Source of the DNA: SZUA-448 sp964602475
Lineage (GTDB): Bacteria > Bacillota > Clostridia > Lachnospirales > Lachnospiraceae
DNA length: 60,921 bases
Assembly: GCA_964602475.1 (NCBI GenBank)
Contig: CAZRRN010000012.1
Span: 1-60,921, forward strand
Direction of reading: 5' to 3'
Below, piece after piece: positions 35,917 to 43,897 of the stretch. Position 1 is the first letter of the stretch, and every line of letters starts with the position of its first letter. Both the position numbers and the translations under genes were made by a program. The notes under the pieces were generated by a model. The model saw only the letters and a program-made list of their open reading frames with translations, was not told the origin of the DNA and did no database searches.

Positions 35917-36811
35917 CCAGATGGTTCCCTTCCTTCTTCTCCATCATTTCAAGGACGCGAAGTTCGTCATCCATTGCAACACGCTCTTTTTTTCTTCGGG
36001 GTTTGAACCGTAAATCAGTAACTTTATATTCTCTGGATTCCTTTACGTCATCCTCAAGGCTAACTATCACCTTGACTAACTGTTTCAGGACAGAAACATC
36101 AGACACCTCGCCATGCAGACCATCGTTCGTAATAACATGGTCACCAATGTTTGGAAGTCTGCTGTTCAGATCTTCATAAGCCTCTTCTTCATTTTTAAGG
36201 CAGCACATCAGACGCCCGCAGACTCCTGAAATCTTAGTTGGATTAAGTGAAAGGTTCTGTTCCTTTGCCATCTTAATTGAAACAGGCGCAAATTCTGCCA
36301 GATAGGTACTGCAGCAGAGTGGTCTGCCACAAATCCCGATTCCGCCGACAATCTTGGTTTCATCGCGGACACCAATCTGCCGTAGTTCAATCCTTGTCTT
36401 AAATACAGAAGCGAGATCCTTTACCAGTTCGCGGAAATCCACGCGTCCGTCAGCGGTAAAGTAAAATAAAACCTTATTATTATCGAAAGTGTATTCACAG
36501 TCAAGGAGACGCATTTCTAAACCGTGTTTTGCAATCTTTTCGTGGCAGATTGCCATAGCGTCTTTTTCTTTGGCTTTATTACGTTGTTCAGTTTCGTCAT
36601 CTGCTGTGGTAGCAAGGCGTATGACCGGCTTTAACGGCTGAATGACCTTGGATTCATCCACTTCACGGGGAGCTAGAACAACCAGTCCATATTCCACACC
36701 GCGTGCGGTTTCCACGATAACGTGGTCACCCTGCTTTATCTCGAGTCCGGCGGGCTCAAAGTAATATACCTTGCCGGCGCTTCGGAAACGTACTCCGATA
36801 ATTGTTGTCAT
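35909..36811 (-). CDS. ricT: PSP1 domain protein RicT (YaaT)
   Basis: 300-aa PSP1 protein. The conserved cysteines lie in GICGRPLCCS and GVCGRLMCC. In Bacillus, RicT with RicA and RicF forms a 4Fe-4S complex that steers RNase Y and helps sporulation. It lies directly after holB, as in Bacillus. Bacillus yabA, normally next, is missing here. Confidence 0.92.
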   Translation of the reverse strand: MTTIIGVRFRSAGKVYYFEPAGLEIKQGDHVIVETARGVEYGLVVLAPREVDESKVIQPLKPVIRLATTADDETEQRNKAKEKDAMAICHEKIAKHGLEMRLLDCEYTFDNNKVLFYFTADGRVDFRELVKDLASVFKTRIELRQIGVRDETKIVGGIGICGRPLCCSTYLAEFAPVSIKMAKEQNLSLNPTKISGVCGRLMCCLKNEEEAYEDLNSRLPNIGDHVITNDGLHGEVSDVSVLKQLVKVIVSLEDDVKESREYKVTDLRFKPRRKKERVAMDDELRVLEMMEKKEGNHLDD

Positions 36812-36852
36812 GATATCTCCATTCCTGTACAGTTTCTGTACATAGCTTATAT

Positions 36853-37842
36853 TTACTGTTCATCCCTCATACGTAAAAGCAAAAGTTCAAATACAGTTTC
36901 CGGTTTTACATTTGCGCGTAAGCGCTGGCGTGCAGTTTCGACTCCTTCGATTACACGTTCAAGAGCTTCAAAGCTTCGGGTTGTGGCATAGTGCCGGATG
37001 TCGTTAATTTCGTTGCGGTAAATCAGTACATTGACATCCTGCGAGGCCTTAAAAAGCAGAATGTCACGAAACCAGAGAAGAATCAAATCAAGTTCATCCT
37101 GATAGGTATTCTTATCTTCTGCAAGAGGTCGAACAGATGCAATAATGTCCGAGGTGGTCATATTGTCCAAACGTCGGAAAAGGTGCAGGAGAGCATCCTT
37201 CTGCTCTGAAAATTCCGGTGAAGAGGCGTATCTGATTGCCTTTCCAAGATTCCCGCAGGAAAAGGACGCAGCAAGTTCAGCCTGATAATTTGGAAGCTCA
37301 AAGTGTTCCATTAGATAATTTTGTATTACATCATTTGTCAGTGGGCGTGTTGCCAGCTGTATGCAACGGGAGCGAATTGTTACAAGGAGATTGTTCTCAT
37401 TGGCGGCAAGCAGCAGAATAACGGCATATTCCGGGGGTTCCTCCAGAGTTTTTAACAGCGCGTTTTGTGCCTGATCATTCATTTTCTCTGCTTCGTCAAT
37501 AATAAAAAGCTTATATGGAGAACTATATGGTTTTATTGCAATCTGTGATGTAACCTGCTCTCGAATATCATCTACACTGATCATACTCTTTTCATGAGTG
37601 ACAAAGAAAATGTCCGGATGATTGCCTGAGGCTTCCTGCAGACAGGAACGACAACGACCACAGGGTTCAATTCCACCGGCTTCACACTGCATTGCAGAAG
37701 CGAAGGCTGTTGCTAAAAGCAGTTTACCGGAACCGTCTTCCCCGGAAAGCAGATAGGCGTGTGAAATGTTTTTCAGACGGAGTGCAGTCTGAAAATGTTC
37801 AATAACGGCTTCGTTGCCTAGAATGTCCCGGAAATAATTCAT
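36853..37842 (-). CDS. holB: DNA polymerase III delta-prime subunit
   Basis: 329-aa clamp-loader subunit with a AAA+ fold. The P-loop is GEDGSGKLLLA, without the Thr/Ser after Lys, so ATP binding is probably lost as is usual for delta-prime. Zinc-binding cysteines are in CGRCRSC; IIDEAEKMNDQAQNALLKTL is typical. It lies between yaaR and ricT. Confidence 0.93.
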   Translation of the reverse strand: MNYFRDILGNEAVIEHFQTALRLKNISHAYLLSGEDGSGKLLLATAFASAMQCEAGGIEPCGRCRSCLQEASGNHPDIFFVTHEKSMISVDDIREQVTSQIAIKPYSSPYKLFIIDEAEKMNDQAQNALLKTLEEPPEYAVILLLAANENNLLVTIRSRCIQLATRPLTNDVIQNYLMEHFELPNYQAELAASFSCGNLGKAIRYASSPEFSEQKDALLHLFRRLDNMTTSDIIASVRPLAEDKNTYQDELDLILLWFRDILLFKASQDVNVLIYRNEINDIRHYATTRSFEALERVIEGVETARQRLRANVKPETVFELLLLRMRDEQ

Positions 37843-37856
37843 TTGTACAGTCCTCT

Positions 37857-38297
37857 CTATGCCAGAAGATCCAGAAGTAATCCACGAATCTCATCAATCT
37901 TACTGAGAAGCAGCATGGAATCCTTCTCCTCCTGAATCAGAGCTTCTGCGAGTTCGTCCAGATTCTTGTCAATCAGCTTGATCATGCCGTATACACGGTG
38001 ACGTCCGCGGCGGTCAAGAAAGTTCTCACGGCTGAATTTGTGGGAGCGGTTGACGATCTCATTCATAAAGCTTCGGATTGTCTCCCGGTAACGGCGCATG
38101 TCCCGGATGTCCATATGTTTCTTAATATGCTCTCCCTGCTGTACGATATCTTCCACCATAACCGTCAGGCGAGACTGAAGCTCCTGCTCTTCAATATTGC
38201 TGATGAGTGTAAACTTAAAGGAGCCATCGGTAGACTGTACCGGGGGCTTGGTCTCTGCCTGATTAATTGCCTGTGCCTGATTAACTTTAATATCCAT
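37857..38297 (-). CDS. yaaR: YaaR family protein (DUF327)
   Basis: 146-aa mostly helical protein. FMNEIVNRSHKFSRE and RHRVYGMIKLIDKNLDELA are diagnostic for YaaR/DUF327; function unknown. The ATG at 38297 has GAGGA 5 bases upstream; an in-frame TTG at 38309 overlaps that site. It ends 14 bases before holB. Confidence 0.88.
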   Translation of the reverse strand: MDIKVNQAQAINQAETKPPVQSTDGSFKFTLISNIEEQELQSRLTVMVEDIVQQGEHIKKHMDIRDMRRYRETIRSFMNEIVNRSHKFSRENFLDRRGRHRVYGMIKLIDKNLDELAEALIQEEKDSMLLLSKIDEIRGLLLDLLA

Positions 38298-38368
38298 ATG
38301 CATCCTCAACGGTAAAGTTATAGCCCATAAAGTATAGCATACTTTTTCGGGAAAATACAGCGTTTTTT

Positions 38369-38968
38369 CTATTTGACCGCTGTCGCTACGAGTTCACGAA
38401 CTGTGGCACTTATTTCCCGAAGGCAGAGATCAATGTCTTCATTCCGATAACGCTTTACGATTCCGAGTTTTGTCAGATTTTCTTCGCAAAAATCCTCCTC
38501 ATCGGCAAGGTATCTTCGGCAGAGCTCAGTGTAACGAGGGTGTTTTTGATTAAGCTCGCGGTTCAAAGCACGGGATAAACGGATACCATCATCAATCTCG
38601 ATATAAAGAGGTACCACATGTTCAGCTCCGTAGTACCTGCGCAGCTGTTCATAGCCCTCCAGCGTTAGAATCATCAGGTAATCCGCGCGCTCAGGATCAA
38701 GCTGCCCGTCCTTTGGGGTAAAATAGTTCCAGATGCCATGTACCGTGTTGTAAGCACGCCGTTCGATAATCATATCCTCAGCAATCCAGTCGTTCAGCTG
38801 CTGTTCACTTACAAAGTGATATTCAACACCATCCTGCTCGCCGGAGCGGATTGGCCGGGTTGTATAAGATACAACGGTAGTGAGCGGAAGACCGGATTGA
38901 ATAAGTCGTTTAAATACGGTGTCCTTCCCGGTTGCACTTTTCCCCATGATAACAAATATAATTCCCAT
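38369..38968 (-). CDS. Guanylate kinase-like protein
   Basis: 199-aa P-loop kinase. MGKSATGKDTVFKRL is the nucleotide-binding loop; VVSYTTRPIRSGEQDGVEYHF is the guanylate-kinase GMP-binding signature. In Bacillus this position between yaaO and yaaR holds thymidylate kinase. It may be a second guanylate kinase or have another nucleoside target. The ATG at 38968 follows an in-frame ATGGAG; the frame is open 34 codons further up without a site. Confidence 0.85.
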   Translation of the reverse strand: MGIIFVIMGKSATGKDTVFKRLIQSGLPLTTVVSYTTRPIRSGEQDGVEYHFVSEQQLNDWIAEDMIIERRAYNTVHGIWNYFTPKDGQLDPERADYLMILTLEGYEQLRRYYGAEHVVPLYIEIDDGIRLSRALNRELNQKHPRYTELCRRYLADEEDFCEENLTKLGIVKRYRNEDIDLCLREISATVRELVATAVK

Positions 38969-38990
38969 AGTAATCTCCATTCCGATTAAA

Positions 38991-40439
38991 TTAGTTTGAT
39001 CTCCGTTTTGGGTTGTTTGCGAATCCATGTAAGCTCTGAACGACATGAAGTATTCCAGTATTAAATTCACGGGGACCCTTCAGTTGAAAACCGGCAGCGT
39101 GAACAAGCGACAGATAGGAAAGAAGCTCGTCGGTAATTCGTTCCCCCGGAACAAGAAGCGGAATGCCGGGAGGGTACAGATACAGAAACTCTGCCGAAAT
39201 GTATCCGGAGCACTGCTCGTAAGGGAGGGACTTGTAAGTGGTAAGCAATGAACTCGAAGAATCACAGACCTGTTCCGGCAATGCCGGAAAGGAAATGGGA
39301 GATAAATCAATTGATGTTTCACGATGCCAAAGCGCGGAGCGGTCCAGTTCGGAAAGTGCAGCAGAAAATCGGGAAAAGGAGTCTAAAGAATCTGCAATTC
39401 CGGTTATTGCAATCAGATACCGCGGAGCAGAAGCCTCTATTTCAATCCCGTAGTGTTCCCTCAAAAGCTGTGCAATCAGTCCTCCGGATACACCGGGAGG
39501 GGTTGTAATTATAATACGGGAAGCATCCCGTATATCTGCGGAAGCGTTCTGAACTGAGAGATTCTGAAGTTCTGCTAAATCCTTGTAGAACTTGTTCAGC
39601 TGTAGGGACAGCTGCTCGAAAAGGGAATCTCGGTGTTGTTCCAGCAGACTGATACATCGGTCAACAGATGAAAGCAGCAGAAAAGAAGGACTTGTTGTCT
39701 GAAACATACACCAACTTGCGTAAACCCGATCCTCAGTTATTATCTTACTATTCAGATGAAGCAGGGCGCATTGCGTAAGTGCCGGCAGAGTCTTATGCAG
39801 ACTCTGTACGACAAGATCAGCTCCGGCTGAAACCGCACCGCCCGGAAATGCTTTATGGAATCCGAGGTGCGCTCCGTGCGCTTCGTCCACCAAAAGCGGA
39901 ATTCCGTATAAGTGCAGATAGGTGGAAATATCGGAAATTTCCGATATCCGACCCTCATAGGTAGGAGAGGTTAATATTACAAGCGAAGGGGAACGCTCCG
40001 GTGATAGTAACTGCAAAGCTGCTCGAACACAGGCTGTCGATATACCGTCGGCGATGCCCCATTCGTCATAATCAGGGACAAGGTATTCTGCATGAAGACC
40101 GAGAAGCTGAATGGCATGATAAACCGAGGTGTGACAGTTACGTGCAAGAAGAACGGTATCTCCCGGAATGGTGCAGGCACGAATGGCTGTCAGAATACCG
40201 CCGGTACTTCCGTTTACGAGAAGATAGGAATTCCTGCTTCCATAAAGCTTCTGAATCCGTTCGGTAAGATCAGCTAGCAGTCCGGTTTCCTCGTAGAGAC
40301 TTTCAAAGCCTGGAAGCTCTGTGATGTCAGTCTGTATGGGATTGGGAAGAGGAAAAGACATATTTCGTTTATGACCCGGCATATGGAGTGGAAGAAAGGA
40401 CTGTCCGGTGTATTCGATTAAAGAATCATACAGTGACAT
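38991..40439 (-). CDS. PLP-dependent Orn/Lys/Arg decarboxylase (YaaO-like)
   Basis: 482-aa fold type I enzyme. LPLHMPGHKRN near the start, VDEAHGAHLGF and the PLP lysine in SLHKTLPALTQ identify the family. The short form lacks the CheY-like wing domain of the large decarboxylases. The substrate cannot be set from sequence; arginine, lysine or ornithine are candidates. It has its own promoter (40487..40515) and heads the yaaR-holB-ricT run. Confidence 0.88.
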   Translation of the reverse strand: MSLYDSLIEYTGQSFLPLHMPGHKRNMSFPLPNPIQTDITELPGFESLYEETGLLADLTERIQKLYGSRNSYLLVNGSTGGILTAIRACTIPGDTVLLARNCHTSVYHAIQLLGLHAEYLVPDYDEWGIADGISTACVRAALQLLSPERSPSLVILTSPTYEGRISEISDISTYLHLYGIPLLVDEAHGAHLGFHKAFPGGAVSAGADLVVQSLHKTLPALTQCALLHLNSKIITEDRVYASWCMFQTTSPSFLLLSSVDRCISLLEQHRDSLFEQLSLQLNKFYKDLAELQNLSVQNASADIRDASRIIITTPPGVSGGLIAQLLREHYGIEIEASAPRYLIAITGIADSLDSFSRFSAALSELDRSALWHRETSIDLSPISFPALPEQVCDSSSSLLTTYKSLPYEQCSGYISAEFLYLYPPGIPLLVPGERITDELLSYLSLVHAAGFQLKGPREFNTGILHVVQSLHGFANNPKRRSN

Positions 40440-40486
40440 GGCAACTCCTTTTGACCGGTTGGCTTATACCGATCATATATGATACT

Positions 40487-40515
40487 ATCATATTTTATCT
40501 TGATCAAAAAGACAA
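40487..40515 (-). promoter_or_regulatory. Promoter of the decarboxylase operon
   Basis: On the minus strand TTGTCT (40510..40515), 17-bp spacer, TATGAT (40487..40492). It is divergent from the promoter at 40565..40593. Confidence 0.6.
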
Positions 40516-40564
40516 GTGCTTTACCGTCATGAAAATAAAAAACCAGGTTCTCTAAAATCAGGAT

Positions 40565-40593
40565 TGTTATTCGTGCGGTACTATATTATAATA
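40565..40593 (+). promoter_or_regulatory. Promoter of the transglutaminase-like gene and trmB
   Basis: TTGTTA (40565..40570), 17-bp spacer, perfect TATAAT (40588..40593). Confidence 0.65.
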
Positions 40594-40660
40594 AAGCCAG
40601 ACAACAAGGATAACCGATGTTTGGTAAGTTCTTAGGAACGGAACAGAAATGGGGGAAATG

Positions 40661-41266
40661 ATGGAATTTATCTTTGATGAAAATAATATGGCAGAGTATA
40701 TGGCGGCATCGAAGCAGGTAGAGTTCATGCATCCGGCGATTGATCAAAAAGCAAGGGAGCTGATGGGGGAGATTCCGGATGAAGTAGGTAAAGCGAAAGC
40801 AGCGTATGAATTCGTTAGGAATGAAATCAAACATTCCTGGGATTCTGACAGTGACAGGGTTACAAGAACTGCAACAGAAGCACTGCTTTACGGAGAAGGC
40901 AGCACTTATTCAAAAACAATGCTTCTTGCAGCACTGCTGAGGCATGAAGGGTTTGCAGTTGGTTTCTGCTACCAGAGAGTAAAGCGGTCGGATATTCCGG
41001 TCAGTGGATATTTTCTTCATGCGATGAATGTGGTATTTTTCCATACCTACGGAAAATGGTTCCGTCTCGATGCACGCGGAGGGCTAAATAATCCGGCGGA
41101 GTTTTCGCTGGAGGAAGAAAAGCTGACCTATGAGCTTCATCCGGAATGGGATGAGATTGATTTCCCGACTGTGTTTGCAAGACCGCTCCGTACCACGATT
41201 GACGCACTGGAGGAAACCGCAAGCTGCCAGGAATTGATGCGTCTTCATTTACCGACGAATCTGTAG
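40661..41266 (+). CDS. Transglutaminase-like protein without the catalytic cysteine
   Basis: 201-aa protein with the bacterial transglutaminase-like outline (AAYEFVRNEIKHSWD, then LLAALLRHEGFAVGFCYQRV and FRLDARGG). Where active members have Cys before the LLAALLR helix, this one reads GEGSTYSKT, so a Thr seems to replace it. It may be a binding or structural protein. Three ATGs lie close together; 40661 is 5 bases after GGGGGA. It is co-directional with trmB. Confidence 0.75.
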   Translation: MEFIFDENNMAEYMAASKQVEFMHPAIDQKARELMGEIPDEVGKAKAAYEFVRNEIKHSWDSDSDRVTRTATEALLYGEGSTYSKTMLLAALLRHEGFAVGFCYQRVKRSDIPVSGYFLHAMNVVFFHTYGKWFRLDARGGLNNPAEFSLEEEKLTYELHPEWDEIDFPTVFARPLRTTIDALEETASCQELMRLHLPTNL

Positions 41267-41312
41267 TTTTAACGGTGGATGTCTGCGGAATAACATTAGA
41301 AATGGAACGACA

Positions 41313-41969
41313 ATGAGATTAAGAAATATTCCGAGAGCGGAGCAGGTGCTTGCAGAGTCACGCTTCGTTGTACAAGAACCGGTAAAATACAGAGGCAAAT
41401 GGAATGTACTGTTTGGCAATGAGCATCCGGTTCATATCGAAATCGGTATGGGAAAAGGAAAATTTCTGACGGCACTTGCCAAAGGGAATCCGGAAATAAA
41501 CTATATCGGGATAGAAAAATATGCAAGTGTTCTTCTGCGTGCGGTTGAGAAGCTGGATGAGCTGACGAAGGCGCAGGATAACAGCATCGCTAATCTGAAG
41601 CTGATCTGGTTTGATGCAGAGCATATCGGCGATATTTTTGCTGAAGGCGAAGTAGGACATATTTATTTGAATTTTTCCGATCCTTGGCCGAAGGATCGGC
41701 ATGCAAGACGGCGGCTCACTTCGAAGGAGTATCTTGACCGATATGATCATTTTTTAAGGGAGAGCGGAGCCGTTGAATTTAAGACAGATAATAAAGAGCT
41801 GTTCCAGTTTACTCTGGAACAGGCCGTCAGGAGCGGCTGGAAGCTGTCAGAGGTAACAGAGGATCTGCATCATAGTGAATATGCCAAAGGAAATGTCATG
41901 ACCGAGTACGAGGAAAAGTTTTCGTCGCTCGGAAAGACGATTTATCATTGTAAACAAAGCCGGGGATAA
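41313..41969 (+). CDS. trmB: tRNA (guanine-46-N7) methyltransferase
   Basis: 218-aa SAM enzyme. IEIGMGKGKFL is the SAM loop; NFSDPWPKDRHARRRLTS and the C-terminal TEYEEKF are TrmB signatures. A terminator starts within its stop codon. Confidence 0.96.
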   Translation: MRLRNIPRAEQVLAESRFVVQEPVKYRGKWNVLFGNEHPVHIEIGMGKGKFLTALAKGNPEINYIGIEKYASVLLRAVEKLDELTKAQDNSIANLKLIWFDAEHIGDIFAEGEVGHIYLNFSDPWPKDRHARRRLTSKEYLDRYDHFLRESGAVEFKTDNKELFQFTLEQAVRSGWKLSEVTEDLHHSEYAKGNVMTEYEEKFSSLGKTIYHCKQSRG

Positions 41970-41987
41970 CCAATCCCCGGCTTTTGC
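41957..41987 (+). terminator. Intrinsic terminator of trmB
   Basis: An 11-bp stem AAGCCGGGGAT/ATCCCCGGCTT (41957..41967 and 41973..41983) with a 5-base loop, then TTTT. It overlaps the trmB stop codon. Confidence 0.9.
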
Positions 41988-42024
41988 ATATAATAAATAA
42001 GATTATTGTTGGAAGGCTGTAGTC

Positions 42025-42168
42025 TTGAAGAAATCGATTAAATATAAATTAGCGGGAAAACTCGTGTTTCGACCGGAGGTCAACCGTATTATCCTTCAAG
42101 CGGGACAATCTCTGCAGGAGGTCAGTACAATACTTAACAGTGCAAAGAAACCAGGGAAAAAACATTAA
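42025..42168 (+). CDS. Small basic protein of unknown function
   Basis: 47 codons from a TTG with GGAAGG 8 bases upstream. The peptide is basic and starts MKKSIKYKLAGKLVFRPEV; its middle (AGQSLQEVSTILNSA) could form a helix. It follows the trmB terminator and overlaps the end of the convergent AI-2E gene by 4 bases. No family recognised, and whether it is translated is uncertain. Confidence 0.45.
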   Translation: MKKSIKYKLAGKLVFRPEVNRIILQAGQSLQEVSTILNSAKKPGKKH

Positions 42169-43586
42169 CTGATGTCAATCCGGCGTTTGATTAATTTCCC
42201 GGTTATGAAGCGGTCTGCAAGGTACGCACATACTGCGACGACCGGAACGCCGAGAAACATTCCTATGACACCGGCATAAGCACCGCCGACAGTAATGGCA
42301 AAAATGACCCAGAGCGGGGATAACCCAGTGGAATCGCCGAGGATTTTAGGACCAAGCACCCAACCGTCAAACTGCTGAAGCGCAAGGATGACAATGCCAA
42401 ACGCAAGTGCGTCCATCGGACTGATGCAGAGAAACAAAAGGACGCCCGGAATTGCTCCGATAAACGGACCGAAGTAAGGAATCATATTGGTGATACCGAC
42501 AATCACGCTGACGAGAATCGCATAAGGAAATCCGAAGATCGTAAGGATGATAAAGCACAGCATACCAATAATCAAAGAATCCAGAGATTTCCCGAATACG
42601 AAGCTGCCGAAGATGGAAGCACATTCTCCGATCGTATGAGAAAGGCTATTTGCTTTTCCGAGGGACATAAACGAATAGGCAACTCGAAGAGACAGAACCT
42701 TCAGTTTTCGTTTATCGTATAATACATAGATGGAAATGGCAACCGAAAGGAAGGTGTTGAAAGCAAATTTTGCAATCGATACCGACAAGCTTAGAAGCTT
42801 CGGAGCAAGGTTGGTGAGATAGGTGAAAATCTCAGGCACCATTTCGGTGATTTTCCCTTCAATATAACCGGCATCCAGACCGGGTATTTTTTCTTCAAAC
42901 TTAGCTACATATTCTAGAAGCGTTGTAGTAAAGCTTTCACTTTTGTTATAGAGGTCAAGGAGACTCGCTCCAATCTGTGGACTGACATAAATAAGCAGAA
43001 CAGCAACCAGACCGAGTACGACCAGATAGGTAAGAAGCAGAGAAAAAACTTTTCGTAAAGCAGCTCGTTTAAAATGAAACAATTTCTGAAAAAGTGCCGT
43101 GTCTACCCATTCTACCAGCGGATTCAGAATAAAGGCAATAAACAGACCGAATAAAAACGGAGAGATTACAGAAATAAAATGGTTGATTCCTGCTTTCAGA
43201 ACATCCATCTTGGTTATACCAACAATAATCAGTGTTGCCGCAAGGACAAAACAAAGTGCATAAACACAGATGGTAAAATATCGGCTGTTTGGTTCAAAGC
43301 GAAAATGTTCTTTTCGATCGGAGCCATTCAGTGCTTCAAACACTTCATCTTCTGACGCATGCGAAGAACGGACACGTTTAATTCCATCTACATGGGAAGC
43401 AGCGCGTTCAAGTTCGTCAAGATTATCATCTTCTTCAGATATTACGAGCTTAACCCGTACCGGAGAAGTCTTATAAGGCTCCTTTTGTCTACGGTTCAGC
43501 TTAAAGCGATCAAGTAACCCTTTAAGCCGGAACTTTTTCTTTTGTTTGTTTTGTTTGGTCTGTTTGGTCTGTTTGGTCTGTGCCAT
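42165..43586 (-). CDS. AI-2E family transporter
   Basis: 473-aa polytopic membrane protein of the AI-2E/PerM family. Residues 1-115 are a long basic, then acidic cytoplasmic region; membrane helices begin near residue 118. The core NMIPYFGPFIGAIPGVLL and the terminal GVIGMFLGVPVVAV are family motifs. Members export varied substrates; the name does not prove AI-2 transport. The first codons contain three exact 9-bp repeats (43552..43578) giving Gln-Thr-Lys units, prone to slippage. The ATG at 43586 follows GGTGGAGG. Confidence 0.9.
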   Translation of the reverse strand: MAQTKQTKQTKQNKQKKKFRLKGLLDRFKLNRRQKEPYKTSPVRVKLVISEEDDNLDELERAASHVDGIKRVRSSHASEDEVFEALNGSDRKEHFRFEPNSRYFTICVYALCFVLAATLIIVGITKMDVLKAGINHFISVISPFLFGLFIAFILNPLVEWVDTALFQKLFHFKRAALRKVFSLLLTYLVVLGLVAVLLIYVSPQIGASLLDLYNKSESFTTTLLEYVAKFEEKIPGLDAGYIEGKITEMVPEIFTYLTNLAPKLLSLSVSIAKFAFNTFLSVAISIYVLYDKRKLKVLSLRVAYSFMSLGKANSLSHTIGECASIFGSFVFGKSLDSLIIGMLCFIILTIFGFPYAILVSVIVGITNMIPYFGPFIGAIPGVLLFLCISPMDALAFGIVILALQQFDGWVLGPKILGDSTGLSPLWVIFAITVGGAYAGVIGMFLGVPVVAVCAYLADRFITGKLIKRRIDIS

Positions 43587-43690
43587 ATTCCTCCACCCCT
43601 GAAGATAATGCATTATTTGAAAATTTATAAAATAATAATGAAAAAAAGCAATCAAAAGACAATAAAATAAAAAATTATTTAAAATAACAC

Positions 43691-43719
43691 TTGCATTTTG
43701 AAAATCTATCGTATATAAT
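43691..43719 (+). promoter_or_regulatory. Promoter of tRNA-Lys
   Basis: TTGCAT (43691..43696), 17-bp spacer, perfect TATAAT (43714..43719), 24 bases before the tRNA. Confidence 0.7.
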
Positions 43720-43743
43720 AATCCTTGCGTTTTTGAAAAGTAT

Positions 43744-43816
43744 GCGTTTTTAGCTCAGTTGGTAGAGCACCTGACTCTTAATCAGGGTGTCCAGGGTTCG
43801 AGCCCCTGAAGACGCA
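43744..43816 (+). tRNA. tRNA-Lys (CUU anticodon)
   Basis: 73-nt cloverleaf: acceptor GCGUUUU with AAGACGC, D arm with AGCUCAGUUGGUAGAGC, anticodon stem CCUGA/UCAGG around CUCUUAA, T arm CAGGG-UUCGAGC-CCCUG, discriminator A. Anticodon CUU reads AAG. CCA is not encoded. It has its own promoter; a weak imperfect hairpin follows at about 43853..43876. Confidence 0.96.
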
Positions 43817-43897
43817 TTCGAAAGTCTTAGTTCGGCATACTAGAAGTGCTGGGTTAGGGCTTTTTTCTTGCCCAACTGCTGATGTTTAGCGTTATTC

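Noticed and set aside
43826..43880. Terminator after tRNA-Lys
   Set aside because: The stems are short and bulged and the T run lies in the loop rather than after the stem; too weak to list.
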